Positions 24,870 to 33,599 are shown, counted from the stretch's first letter. The stretch is DNA of 64,000 nucleotides from Saccharopolyspora kobensis (GCF_900108315.1 NZ_FNVB01000005.1:186001-250000), one strand, 5' to 3'. The notes: generated by a model not told the origin, from the sequence alone. A program made the numbers and translations.

Positions 24870-26099
24870 TCAGGAAGCCCTGGTCGGGCGGGTCTCCGGG
24901 GCACCGGCCCAGGCCAGCAGGCCCAGCACCGCGGTGAGCCCGGTGACGGCGAACGCCGCCTGGTAGGAGATCACGTCGGCGAGCACGCCGGCGATCAGCG
25001 GCCCGAGGATCGCGCCGAGGTCGGCCGACATCTGGAACGCCGCCAGCACCGGCCCGCCCTTGCCCTTGGCGCCGATGATGTCGGCGACCGCGGCGTTCTG
25101 GGCGGGGTTGAGGATGCCCGCGCCCATGCCCGCGATCAGCGACGCGACGAGGAACCACGGGACGGAGTCGGTGAAGCCCAGCGATGCGGTGGCCGCGCCG
25201 GAGACGGCGAGTCCGATGAGCACCAGCGGTTTGCGCCCGCGCCGGTCGGCGATCCGGCCCGACACCAGCAGCACCGCCGCGTTGCCGACCGCGAACACCG
25301 ACAGCGCCACGCCCGCCATGGCCTGGGTGGAGCGCAGGATCTCGACCACGAACAGCGGGACCAGCGCGATCCGGACGCCGAAAACCGCCCAGCCGTTGCT
25401 GAAGTTGGACAGCATCGCGGCGCGATAGGTGCGGTTGCGCAGCGCTTCGCGGACCGTCAGCGACCGGGTCTCCCCGGTGTCGGTCCGCGGCGCCGCCAGC
25501 GTCGACTTGCGCAGCATCAGCCAGCCGATGAAGGCGGCGATGAACAACGCGGCGCCGTAGGTGACGAACGGCAGCCGCAGCGAGTAGCCGACCATCAGGC
25601 CACCGATGATCGGCCCGGAGACGTTGCCCAGCAGGAAGCTCGTCGCCCACACGCCGGAGGCCTGGCCGCGCAGGTGCGGCGGCGCCAGCCGGACCAGCAG
25701 CGCCACCGCCGAAACGGTGAACATGGTCGAGCCGGTGCCGCCCAAGGCGCGGAACACCAGCAGCTGCCAGTAGGAGCCGGCGAACGCGCAGGCCGCGGTG
25801 CTCAGCCCGACGATCGTGATGCCCCAGACGTAGATCGAGCGCTCGCCGAAGAACGACACCAGCCGCCCGCTGACCGGTGCGAAGGCCAGCCGCATCAGGG
25901 CGAACGCGCTGATCACGAACGAGGCCGCGGTGACGCCGACGTCGAAGCTGGTGGCGAAGGTCGGCAGCGCGGGCGCCACGATCCCCATGCCGACCGCGAC
26001 GATGAAGCTGCCGATGACCAGGATCCAGATCTCCCGCGGCAGGGAGCCGATGCCGGTGCCCTCGGTGGTCTGCTCCGCCGTTGCCGAGCTGCTCGACAC
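24870..26099 (-). CDS. MFS transporter
   Basis: A 409-residue protein with about 12 hydrophobic segments in two halves. Half 1 contains the MFS signature between TM2 and TM3 (FAPVSGRLVSFFGER) and the loop GGTGSTMFTVSAVALL; half 2 has VSGRIADRRGRKPLVL, the second signature copy. This is the general layout of DHA1-type drug or small-molecule proton antiporters. GTG at 26099 follows AGAGGGG; an ATG at 26117 is also possible. The substrate cannot be read. It lies between the DUF6158/NDH-2 pair and the GNAT gene, all on the minus strand. Confidence 0.82.
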   Translation of the reverse strand: MSSSSATAEQTTEGTGIGSLPREIWILVIGSFIVAVGMGIVAPALPTFATSFDVGVTAASFVISAFALMRLAFAPVSGRLVSFFGERSIYVWGITIVGLSTAACAFAGSYWQLLVFRALGGTGSTMFTVSAVALLVRLAPPHLRGQASGVWATSFLLGNVSGPIIGGLMVGYSLRLPFVTYGAALFIAAFIGWLMLRKSTLAAPRTDTGETRSLTVREALRNRTYRAAMLSNFSNGWAVFGVRIALVPLFVVEILRSTQAMAGVALSVFAVGNAAVLLVSGRIADRRGRKPLVLIGLAVSGAATASLGFTDSVPWFLVASLIAGMGAGILNPAQNAAVADIIGAKGKGGPVLAAFQMSADLGAILGPLIAGVLADVISYQAAFAVTGLTAVLGLLAWAGAPETRPTRAS

Positions 26100-26263
26100 C
26101 GCTGCCCCTCTCAACATGTTTAGCCGAACTAACCGGAAGGGCCTGGTGCTTCCCGGGCCGATCCGCGCAACCGGCTAACCGAACCCGAACTGCGCTCGCT
26201 TTATTCCGGCCGCAACGGGTTTGTGATGAGCTCTGCCGTCTTGATCGCGCCAGAAGGTCGTGC

Positions 26264-26295
26264 GCGTTTCGGGGCGCTGTGGCACCCCGAAACGC
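26264..26295 (-). terminator. hairpin with GCTRTRGC loop
   Basis: Perfect arms GCGTTTCGGGG (26264-26274) and CCCCGAAACGC (26285-26295) flank a 10-nt loop CGCTGTGGCA. It begins at the stop codon of the GNAT gene (26296-26298), so it is that gene's terminator. The stem and loop closely match the inner hairpin at 23088-23117, indicating a dispersed repeat family. Confidence 0.75.
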
Positions 26296-27117
26296 TCACA
26301 GCAGGTCGTCGATGCGGCGGGCGTAGGCCGTCACGCCGTAGACCACGTCGAATCCGCAGGCCTCGGCGAACCGCTCGGCGGTACCGCCTTCCTCGCTGTA
26401 GCCCGCCACCATCAGCGCACCGCGTTCGCGCAGCTCTTCGACGACTTCGGCGACCACTTCGCCGCCGATGCCCCGGCGCCGCCGCCCGGGCCGCACGACC
26501 ACCTGCTCCACCAGCCCGACACGGCGCTCGACGAATCCCTGCGCGAAGCCCGAGATGCGGTCGGCGTCCTGGTCGTCGACGACGCGCAGGACGCTGCGGG
26601 GTTCGTCGAGGCGGTGCTCCAAATGGCGCAGCAGCCTGTGCTCGCCCTCCTCGGAGAGCCCGGCGTCGTCGGCGATCAGGTCGACGATCCCGGGCAGGTC
26701 CCGCTCCTCGGCGGGCCGCGCCCAGCCGCGGACGTCCTGCCGCGTGCGGTGCAGCAGCGCGACGAGCTCCTCCACCGCGCGCCACCCGGCGTCGTCGGCG
26801 ATGCCCTCGATCTCGGCGACCGTGGTCGGCGAGGCGAACACGACGGCTTCCGACCGCCCGGCCTCGGCGAAGACCTGCTCCAGGCTCAGCAGCGTTCCGG
26901 CGACCTCGGCGAGCGTCCCCCACAGCGCGCAGGCGTGGTTCGCGGCCGGCAGCGGGTTGTCCTGGTTGAGCACCACCGTGGCCGCGCCGACCCTGGTGCG
27001 CAGTCCGTAGCGCACGACGGCCGAGGCGAGTCGCGCGGTCTCGACCAGCCCGGCGAGATCGCGGGCCTGCCGCGGGTCGAGCAGTGCCTCGTCGTCAGGG
27101 TCGTGCAGTGGGTCCAC
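26296..27117 (-). CDS. GNAT-family N-acetyltransferase
   Basis: A 273-residue protein. The C-terminal half is a GNAT fold with the acetyl-CoA pyrophosphate loop VVRPGRRRRGIGGEVVAEVVEEL and the following strand GALMVAGYS, ending in FAEACGFDVVYGV. The N-terminal half (residues 1-130) is helical, with ACALWGTLAEVAGTLLSLEQVF, and may be a degenerate second GNAT-like or substrate domain. GTG at 27117 is the likely start, though its Shine-Dalgarno is weak. It is divergent from the DUF885 gene. The acceptor substrate is unknown. Confidence 0.82.
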   Translation of the reverse strand: MDPLHDPDDEALLDPRQARDLAGLVETARLASAVVRYGLRTRVGAATVVLNQDNPLPAANHACALWGTLAEVAGTLLSLEQVFAEAGRSEAVVFASPTTVAEIEGIADDAGWRAVEELVALLHRTRQDVRGWARPAEERDLPGIVDLIADDAGLSEEGEHRLLRHLEHRLDEPRSVLRVVDDQDADRISGFAQGFVERRVGLVEQVVVRPGRRRRGIGGEVVAEVVEELRERGALMVAGYSEEGGTAERFAEACGFDVVYGVTAYARRIDDLL

Positions 27118-27220
27118 GCCCTCATTGTCCCCGGCCCGCCGCGTCCGCCCGCCGGGATGGCGACTTCGCGCGAAAATCGGCGCGGCGCGATGTCGGCGGC
27201 CTGCGGCAGGATGGATCGGT

Positions 27221-28876
27221 GTGAGCACTCCCACAGAACTCTCCGACGAACTGCTGACCGTCATGTTCGAGTCGGACCCGGTCAGCGCCACGCTGTACGG
27301 CATCCACGACCGCGACGACGAGCTGCCCGACATCTCCGCGGCGGGCGAGCAGGCGTTCCGGGAGCGGGCCGACGACATCCGGGTGCGAGCGATGGCGGTG
27401 GACACCGCGCACGCCGACCTGGAGGAGCGGCTGACCGTCGCGGTGGTGATCCAGCACGCGCAGGCCCTGATCGCCCAGCTCGACGCCCGCTCCCCCGAGT
27501 ACACCGTGGTCGGGTCGTTGTTCGCACCCGTCGCCGGGCTGCTGTTCCACCTCGGACAGGTCACGCCCGCCGATGCCCGGCAGGGCGCGGACTTCGTGGA
27601 GCGCCTGCGCCGCATCCCGGAGTTCGCGGCGGCCGCCGCGCAACGGCACCGGGAGGGCGTCGCGACCGGCCGGGTGCCGGTCCGGGTGCTGGTCGACGAC
27701 GCGATCCGCCACCTCGACGACCACCTGGCCGCGCAGGACAGCGATCCGCTGCTGGCCCCGGAGCTGCACGACCCGGCGCTGGAGCAGGAGCGCAAGCGCG
27801 TGCTGACCGAGTCGGTGCACCCGGCGCTGCGCGAGTACCGGGAGGTGCTCGCCACCGAGATCGCCCCGCACGCGCGCCCGGTGCAGCAACCCGGGCTGTG
27901 CTGGCTCCCCGGCGGCCACGAGATCTACCAGCGGCTGGTGCGCGCGCACACCAGCACCGACCGCACTCCGCAGCAGCTGCACGACATCGGTCTGGCGCGG
28001 ATCGCGGCGCTGCGCTCGGAACTCGCCGAGCTGGGCGCGCGGACCTGGGGCGAGCAGGATCCCGATGCGGTGCTGCACCGGCTGCGCACCGACCCCGCGC
28101 TGCGCTGGCGGGACGGCGAGGAGCTGCTCACGTCCGCGCGCGAAGCGGTCACCCGCGCGGAAGCGGCTGCGCCGCAGTGGTTCGAGACGCTGCCGGACCA
28201 GCCGTGCGAGGTGCGCCCGATGCCCGGCACCGCCACGGACAGCACACCGATCGGGCTCTACAACGCCCCGGCACTGGACGGCTCGCGACCGGGCGTCTAC
28301 TTCGCCAACACCGATCGCGCCGAGCAGCGGCAGCGCTTCAACTCCGAGGTGATCGCCTTCCACGAGGTCGTGCCCGGTCACCACATGCAGCTGAGCCTGG
28401 CGCAGCTGCGCACCGAGCTCCCGATGCTGCGGCGGCTGATCGCGATCACCGCTTACGCCGAGGGCTGGGGCCTCTACACCGAGCGGCTGGCCGACGAGAT
28501 GGGCCTGTACTCCGACGACGTGGCCCGGATGGGCATGGTCGCGCAGGACCTGCTGCGCGCCGCGCGGCTGGTGGTCGACACCGGGCTGCACGAGTTCGGC
28601 TGGAGCCGGCAGCGCGCGGTGGACTACCTGCTGGAGAACACCATCCTGCCGCGCCTGGAGGTCGATTCCGAGACCGACCGCTACATCTCCTTCCCGGCGC
28701 AGGCGCTGTCGTACCTGGTGGGCAAGCTGGAGATCGAGCGGGTGCGGCGCATCGCCGAGCAGCGCCTCGGCAAGGACTTCGACATCCGCGCCTTCCACCA
28801 GGCGATCCTGCGCCACGGCGCCCTGCCGCTGTCCACATTGGATCTCTTGGTCACCGAGGAGCTCCGCGCCCGGTGA
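27221..28876 (+). CDS. DUF885 family metallopeptidase-like protein
   Basis: A 551-residue soluble protein. The zinc-type motif HEVVPGHHMQ near residue 382 and a distal glutamate in AYAEGWGLYTERLADEMG match DUF885, a gluzincin-like family of uncharacterised peptidases or hydrolases. N-terminal helices include DDELLTVMFESDPVSATLYGIH. No signal peptide is seen, so it should act in the cytoplasm, probably on peptides. GTG at 27221 follows AGGA with a nine-base spacer. It is monocistronic and divergent from the GNAT gene. Confidence 0.85.
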   Translation: MSTPTELSDELLTVMFESDPVSATLYGIHDRDDELPDISAAGEQAFRERADDIRVRAMAVDTAHADLEERLTVAVVIQHAQALIAQLDARSPEYTVVGSLFAPVAGLLFHLGQVTPADARQGADFVERLRRIPEFAAAAAQRHREGVATGRVPVRVLVDDAIRHLDDHLAAQDSDPLLAPELHDPALEQERKRVLTESVHPALREYREVLATEIAPHARPVQQPGLCWLPGGHEIYQRLVRAHTSTDRTPQQLHDIGLARIAALRSELAELGARTWGEQDPDAVLHRLRTDPALRWRDGEELLTSAREAVTRAEAAAPQWFETLPDQPCEVRPMPGTATDSTPIGLYNAPALDGSRPGVYFANTDRAEQRQRFNSEVIAFHEVVPGHHMQLSLAQLRTELPMLRRLIAITAYAEGWGLYTERLADEMGLYSDDVARMGMVAQDLLRAARLVVDTGLHEFGWSRQRAVDYLLENTILPRLEVDSETDRYISFPAQALSYLVGKLEIERVRRIAEQRLGKDFDIRAFHQAILRHGALPLSTLDLLVTEELRAR

Positions 28877-28953
28877 GCCCGGGCTGACGCGGGATCCACC
28901 GCGGTGACCGGGGCGCCGGCCGAGCGCTCAGCTCCGGCCGGCGCCCCAGCGCA

Positions 28954-29697
28954 TCACTCCGGACGCCAGTCGAACGGGAAGTGCTTGCTGGACCCGCCCC
29001 GGTAGGGCTGCGAGAAGTCGAAACCGGTCGCGCGGTCGTCGCTGACCACGCCCCAGGTCGCGATCTGCCCCGGGCCCACCTCCGCTCCCGGCGCGTTGAT
29101 CAGCTGCACCCGCCGGTTCGGATCCGCCGTCGGCCCGGTGAGCGCCCGCGCGCCGACCTTCACCTTGCCGGGGATCTCGGCCTCCCAGTACGCCAGGTCG
29201 GCTGCCGCGTCGAACCGGATGGGCGCGTACTCGATCCCGCGCAGCTCGGCGATGAGGGAACCGAACTGCCCCGGCCAGCCGCCCTCCTCGCCCGTGAAGA
29301 TCCGCTCGAGCGCGTGCCGCTGGTCGGCGTCCGCCTTCGCGTCGATGTAGAACATCAGCTTCATCATGGCGTCGGGGTCTCCGACCCACATGTTCCCGGT
29401 GAACTCGCCGACGGCCACCACCCCGAGGCCGGACAACCGCGTGTCGCCGTAGTGCCCCTCGTGCACCTGCCAGGCCAAGGTGAACAGGCAGGAGCCGTGG
29501 GTGGGCGCCTGCGCGAAGGTGCAGGGGCACGGAAGTCCGCAGCTGCACACGTCGAACCACTCGCCGCGCAGGTGCCAGTCCCGCGTCGGTGCGGCGGTCC
29601 CGGCCGCACGCTCCTGCGCGGCCTGGAGAACCGACCGGACCACGCCGTGCTCGTCCGCCTCCGCCGAGTGGTCACATCCACGACCGCTGCCACACAT
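28954..29697 (-). CDS. DUF1326 domain protein
   Basis: A 247-residue protein. The first 15 residues are Cys/His-rich (MCGSGRGCDHSAEADEH). The DUF1326 core starts near residue 42 with WHLRGEWFDVCSCGLPCPC, the conserved Cys cluster of this family, and continues with a beta-rich domain (GVVAVGEFTGNMWVGD, YAPIRFDAAADLAYW). The function is unknown; the cysteines suggest metal binding. ATG at 29697 has AGGGAG eight bases upstream. Two palindromes of the RicR/CsoR type precede it, one next to the likely -10, so copper-dependent derepression is expected. No csoR gene or partner gene is in the window. Confidence 0.82.
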   Translation of the reverse strand: MCGSGRGCDHSAEADEHGVVRSVLQAAQERAAGTAAPTRDWHLRGEWFDVCSCGLPCPCTFAQAPTHGSCLFTLAWQVHEGHYGDTRLSGLGVVAVGEFTGNMWVGDPDAMMKLMFYIDAKADADQRHALERIFTGEEGGWPGQFGSLIAELRGIEYAPIRFDAAADLAYWEAEIPGKVKVGARALTGPTADPNRRVQLINAPGAEVGPGQIATWGVVSDDRATGFDFSQPYRGGSSKHFPFDWRPE

Positions 29698-29723
29698 CTC
29701 CACCACTCCCTCAGCCCGATTGC

Positions 29724-29748
29724 CGATATACCCCCTCGGGGTATATCG
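29724..29748 (-). promoter_or_regulatory. RicR/CsoR-like copper operator, site 1
   Basis: A perfect dyad with arms CGATATACCCC and GGGGTATATCG around CTC. It contains TACCC-N5-GGGTA, the consensus bound by actinobacterial copper repressors of the CsoR/RicR family. The TATATC within it may serve as the -10 of the DUF1326 promoter, so repressor binding would block transcription. It lies 27 bp upstream of the chosen start. Confidence 0.7.
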
Positions 29749-29760
29749 TGAACGTACAGA

Positions 29761-29775
29761 TACCCCCTAGGGGTA
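29761..29775 (-). promoter_or_regulatory. RicR/CsoR-like copper operator, site 2
   Basis: TACCCC-CTA-GGGGTA, again matching TACCC-N5-GGGTA. Its centre is 32 bp from that of site 1, three turns of the helix, suiting cooperative binding on one DNA face. Confidence 0.65.
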
Positions 29776-29988
29776 GTCAACACCCGATCTTCGCGAACCC
29801 GCCGCGCACCAGCGCCGAATCCAGCCCGCGCCCACGGCCTCTCCCGGGAACGACCCGCTTGACCAGCGCCTGCGACATACAGGTGATGCACCACGAGCAC
29901 GCTCGAAAGCGACACCCGACGCATTACTGTCGATACCGCGCGTGGTCGGCGCTCGGCTGCCGGCTTCCCAGCGGAGACAGGAGGCGCC

Positions 29989-31944
29989 GTGACCGGGACT
30001 TTCCACCACCGCCAGGAAAGACTGCGCCGCGAAGCCGAAGCGGAGCTGCGCGACCGCCTGCTGCCGACCTGGCAGCACCGGGTCCTGCAGCGGTTCGCCG
30101 TGGAGCACGGCAGCGGCTGGTACCCGCTGCTCAACCAGTTCGCCCCGCACACCCCGGCCAACCGGCCGGACGCGGTGCTGGTGGGGCCGCAAGGCGTGCT
30201 GGTGGTCCTGCTCCGCGACGCCGAACCGGAGTGGGAGGACGCCCGGGCTGCCTTCGTCTGGACCGCGGAGCTGCTGGCCGGAGCGTCGACCGAAGCCGGC
30301 GCGGTGACCGAGGCGGTGGCCCGCGCGGTGGTGGTGCACCCGGCCGACCACCGCGGCCGCAAGGGCCACAGCGGTGAGCACCTGGCCATCACCGAAGCGG
30401 AGCTGGACCGCGTCCTGCGGCACGGCGAACGGCTGCTGGAACCGGCCGAAGCGCTGAGCATCGCCCGCCACCTGGACTGCAGGACTTTCGACCTGACCCC
30501 GATCATGTGGCACCCGCGACGCATTCCGCAGCAGCGAACACCGGGCCGGGCCACGGGATCCGCCCTGTTCGAGGTGCCCGACCTGCGCCGCGAGCGGGTG
30601 GACCGCGCGCTGGAGCGGCCGTTCCGCGACTGGCGGATCTTCCTGGACGACACGCAGCTCGGCGCGGTGCGCCGCCGCTACTCCGGTCCGGCGCGCATCA
30701 CCGGTCCGGCGGGCACCGGGAAGTCGGTGCTGGCCCTGCACCGGCTGGCCTACCTCGCCCGCCGCACCACCGGGAAGCTGCTGTTCACCACGCATCTGCG
30801 CACGCTGCCGCAGATCGCCGCCGAGCAGTTCCGCTCGCTGGCCCCGCACCTGGTCCAGCGCATCGAGTTCACCCACCTGCACGCCTGGGCCCGGGACTTC
30901 CTGGACCAGCGCGGACGTGCCGCCGACGTGGACGAGCAGCAGGTCGAGCAGGCCTTCGAAGCGGTCTGGCAGCGCGCGGAGCTGACCGACCCGCTGCGCG
31001 GATTCCGCAATTCCCGCAGCTACTGGAAGGACGAGATCAACCGGGTGATCAAGGGGCGCGGGATCAGCGCGCTGGAGACCTACCAGCACGTGCCGCGCAA
31101 GGGCCGCGGCCGCCCGCTGCCCGCCGAACTCCGCGCCCGCGTCTGGCAGTTCTACTGCGAGTACGAGCGGGAGCTGTCCGCACGCGGCGCCTTCGACCAC
31201 AACGACGTGCTGATGCGCGCGCTGTCCGAGCTGGACCGCAGGCCGCTGCCCCGCCAGTACGCGGCGGTGGTCGTCGACGAGGTCCAGGACCTGACGCTGA
31301 TCGGCCTGCGCCTGGTGCACGCGATCAGCGGTGACGGCCCCGACCAGCTGCTGCTCGTCGGCGACGGCCAGCAGCAGGTGTACCCGGGCGGCTGGCGGCT
31401 GTCCGAGGCCGGGATCTCGTTGCAGGGCAGGGGCGAGATCCTGCGCCGCAACTACCGGAACCGGGCGGCGATCCTCCAGCAGGCGGGCGAGCTCGACGCG
31501 ATCAACCGCTTCGACGACCTCGACGGCGGCCCGACGGTGGCGCTGCGCTCGGCGTTACCGGTCCTGCGCGGCGGGAACGTGGTGCACTGGCAGGGCGAGG
31601 ATCAGGAGGAGGCGCTGATCGCCGCGCTGCGCGAACTCGACGAGGACACCGACACCGCGATCCTCACCCGCACCAACGGGGCGGCCCAGCACTGGGAAAA
31701 GGTGCTCCGCGAAGCGGGTTTCACCGTCCGCGCCCTGGACCGCTGGAACGGCCGCACCTCCGGCCCGATCCACATCGGCACGGTGCACCGCGCCAAGGGG
31801 ACGGAGTTCCGGGCGGTCTTCCTCCCCGACGAACGCGCCCGGTCGCACGAACACCGGGACGAGGTCGAAGCGGCGAACCGCCACCGCCTGGTGGCCCGGA
31901 CCAGGGCCCGCGACCACCTCTGGATCGGCACCCTCACCCGGTGA
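29989..31944 (+). CDS. UvrD/Rep-like helicase with degenerate NERD-like N-terminus
   Basis: A 651-residue superfamily 1 helicase. Residues 1-190 resemble a nuclease-related (NERD) domain through NRPDAVLVGPQGVLVVLLRD, but the catalytic E-x-K of NERD nucleases is missing. The helicase part has Walker A GPAGTGKSVLALHRL near residue 240, Walker B VVVDEVQDLT near 425, motif III-like LLLVGDGQQQVYPGG, GTVHRAKGTEFRAVFL and a C-terminal ARTRARDHLWIG. It would unwind DNA with ATP, in repair, recombination or possibly phage defence. GTG at 29989 follows GGAG. Its 3' end overlaps the convergent TetR gene by 11 bp. Confidence 0.85.
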   Translation: MTGTFHHRQERLRREAEAELRDRLLPTWQHRVLQRFAVEHGSGWYPLLNQFAPHTPANRPDAVLVGPQGVLVVLLRDAEPEWEDARAAFVWTAELLAGASTEAGAVTEAVARAVVVHPADHRGRKGHSGEHLAITEAELDRVLRHGERLLEPAEALSIARHLDCRTFDLTPIMWHPRRIPQQRTPGRATGSALFEVPDLRRERVDRALERPFRDWRIFLDDTQLGAVRRRYSGPARITGPAGTGKSVLALHRLAYLARRTTGKLLFTTHLRTLPQIAAEQFRSLAPHLVQRIEFTHLHAWARDFLDQRGRAADVDEQQVEQAFEAVWQRAELTDPLRGFRNSRSYWKDEINRVIKGRGISALETYQHVPRKGRGRPLPAELRARVWQFYCEYERELSARGAFDHNDVLMRALSELDRRPLPRQYAAVVVDEVQDLTLIGLRLVHAISGDGPDQLLLVGDGQQQVYPGGWRLSEAGISLQGRGEILRRNYRNRAAILQQAGELDAINRFDDLDGGPTVALRSALPVLRGGNVVHWQGEDQEEALIAALRELDEDTDTAILTRTNGAAQHWEKVLREAGFTVRALDRWNGRTSGPIHIGTVHRAKGTEFRAVFLPDERARSHEHRDEVEAANRHRLVARTRARDHLWIGTLTR

Positions 31945-32581
31945 CGCCGGAGGCGAAGCCGGCGATCATCGCGTCGAGCGCGAAGTCGAAGCGCGACCGG
32001 GCGCCGGCCCGGTCGCCGGCGCGGGCCGCCGCTTCGGACAGCAGCGGGAACCGCTCCGGGTCCACATCGGACAGGTGGCGGACCTGTTCGGACGGTTCCA
32101 CCCGGTTGTCGGTCTCGGTCACCACCTGCCCGACGACGAAGCCCGCCAGCGAGAACAGCACGTCCAGCCCGACCTCCAGCGGGAATCCGGCGTCGTGCAG
32201 CACTCCCAGCACGCCTTCCACTATCTCCAGGTTGCGCGAGGTCACCGCGGGTCTGGACACCACCAGCGGGATGGCGTTCGGGTGCGCCAGCAGCGCGTCC
32301 CGCAGCGCGTGGGCGTAGTCGCGCAGGTCCGCCTGCCACGAGCCGCTGCCGGCCTGCGGCTCGGCGGCTTCGGCGAGCAGCTGCTCGACCAGCCCGTCCA
32401 GCAGGGCGTCCTTGTTGGCCACGTAGTGGTAGAGGGTCATCGCCTCGACGCCGAGCTCGGCGCCCAGCCTGCGCATCGACAGCACCTTCAAGCCCTCGGC
32501 GTCGACGAGCGCCAGCGCCGCTGCGAGCACGTCCTGCCGGGTGAGCCCGGCGCGCTGACCGCGGGTGCGACTGGTGGACAT
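31934..32581 (-). CDS. TetR-family regulator (TetR_C type)
   Basis: A 215-residue regulator. The N-terminal helix-turn-helix is RQDVLAAALALVDAEGLKVL, then RRLGAELGVEAMTLYHYVANK; the C-terminal ligand domain resembles the tetracycline-repressor class (DVLFSLAGFVVGQVVTE). It is divergent from a small membrane protein gene, and two identical-spaced palindromes lie between the two starts. It probably represses itself and that membrane protein. The ligand is unknown. Confidence 0.9.
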   Translation of the reverse strand: MSTSRTRGQRAGLTRQDVLAAALALVDAEGLKVLSMRRLGAELGVEAMTLYHYVANKDALLDGLVEQLLAEAAEPQAGSGSWQADLRDYAHALRDALLAHPNAIPLVVSRPAVTSRNLEIVEGVLGVLHDAGFPLEVGLDVLFSLAGFVVGQVVTETDNRVEPSEQVRHLSDVDPERFPLLSEAAARAGDRAGARSRFDFALDAMIAGFASGVTG

Positions 32582-32607
32582 GACCGCTCCTCCGCCCGAT
32601 TGCTTTT

Positions 32608-32653
32608 CTTACGTCGTAAGTCTACGGTAGCCGCAGGAAACTTACACCGTAAG
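32608..32653. promoter_or_regulatory. paired TetR operators CTTAC-N3-GTAAG
   Basis: Two perfect dyads, CTTACGTCGTAAG (32608-32620) and CTTACACCGTAAG (32641-32653), 33 bp centre to centre. They lie in the divergent TetR/membrane-protein intergenic region, the second only 19 bp ahead of the membrane-protein start. A half-related TACGGTA lies between them. The arrangement fits repression of both promoters. Confidence 0.75.
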
Positions 32654-32671
32654 AATCATGGAGAAGAGCCG

Positions 32672-33115
32672 ATGGCCGCCACAGCACTGCCCGAAACCGG
32701 AAAAGCCGTCCGCGCCATGTACATCGGACTGGCGCTCACGGTGCTCGCCGCACTGGCGCCGCTGATCGACGTGGCCACCGTGGACGGCCTCGGCGCCCAC
32801 GTGCGCAGCGCGTACCCGAACTGGCCCGACGACCTGGTCGCGACCGACCGCAACGCGATAGCCGGCTACCTGGCGGTGATCGGCGCGCTCGGCATCGCGG
32901 GCTGGCTGTGGTCGATCGTCGGCGCCCGGAAGCACGCACGCTGGGTGCGCGTGGTCAGCACGATCATGTTCTCCCTGGGAGCTTCCGTCGCGCTGCTCAA
33001 CCTGTCGCTCTCCGGCGGCGCGTACACCAACGTCATCCCACCGCTCCACAGCGCGCTCGGAGCGCTTCCCGCCCTAGCCGGTCTGGCGGCGGTAGTCCTG
33101 CTCTGGAAGCGGTGA
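32672..33115 (+). CDS. small four-helix membrane protein
   Basis: A 147-residue integral membrane protein with four hydrophobic segments, for example YIGLALTVLAALAPLIDVA, GYLAVIGALGIAGWLWSIV and STIMFSLGASVALLNLSL, ending ALPALAGLAAVVLLWKR. The family is not certain; similar proteins are common targets of adjacent TetR regulators. ATG at 32672 follows GGAGAAGAG. Two TetR operators sit just upstream, so expression is likely induced by a TetR ligand. It is convergent with the MarR gene downstream. Confidence 0.75.
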   Translation: MAATALPETGKAVRAMYIGLALTVLAALAPLIDVATVDGLGAHVRSAYPNWPDDLVATDRNAIAGYLAVIGALGIAGWLWSIVGARKHARWVRVVSTIMFSLGASVALLNLSLSGGAYTNVIPPLHSALGALPALAGLAAVVLLWKR

Positions 33116-33119
33116 CGTC

Positions 33120-33512
33120 TCAGCTCCTCGACGCGAGCCGCGCGATGGCGCCGACGTCGGCAGCGTCCAGCGAACCCCACCGCTCGGCGACCGCTTCGGA
33201 GAACGCCGCGCGGATCTGCCCGCCCAGAGCCGCACCTTCCGCGGTGAGCGAGAGGCGGGCGACCCGGCGGTCGTTGCGGTCGGCCGCCCGGGACAGCAGC
33301 TCGCGGCGTTCGAGGCGGTCGACCATGCCGGTCACGTTGGTCTTGTCGCAGCCGAGCATCGCCGCGAGCTCACCCAAGGACGGTGCGCGATCCCCGAGCA
33401 GGCACAGCAGCTCGACCTGCTGGGCGGTGAGCCCGAACCGGCGGGCGGTGGCGGCGTAGATCCCGCGCAGCTCCCGGTGCAGGGCCATCAGCGCGCTCGG
33501 GAAGTCGTCCAC
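33120..33512 (-). CDS. MarR-family regulator
   Basis: A 130-residue MarR protein. The recognition helix region is LGELAAMLGCDKTNVTGMVDRLERREL and the wing is ADRNDRRVARLSLTAEG. It is divergent from an SDR gene with an 87-bp spacer that contains nested inverted repeats, so autorepression and control of the SDR are expected. The Cys in GCDKTN could be a redox sensor, but no second Cys was seen in the DNA-binding part; another Cys lies at LLCLLGD. Confidence 0.88.
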   Translation of the reverse strand: MDDFPSALMALHRELRGIYAATARRFGLTAQQVELLCLLGDRAPSLGELAAMLGCDKTNVTGMVDRLERRELLSRAADRNDRRVARLSLTAEGAALGGQIRAAFSEAVAERWGSLDAADVGAIARLASRS

Positions 33513-33529
33513 CCCTGCAGATTACCCCG

Positions 33530-33588
33530 ATGGTTGACATCATCGACAAATTCAGTTGATGATCTCGACTGACGAGCAGATCAACCAT
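33530..33588. promoter_or_regulatory. nested inverted repeats in the MarR/SDR divergent promoter
   Basis: The outer pair is ATGGTTGA (33530-33537) and TCAACCAT (33581-33588). The inner pair is ATCATCGAC (33539-33547) and GTTGATGAT (33555-33563), matching at 8 of 9 positions, in an unusually AT-rich spot. The inner repeat is the better candidate for a MarR operator. Confidence 0.65.
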
Positions 33589-33599
33589 TGGAGTCCGCA

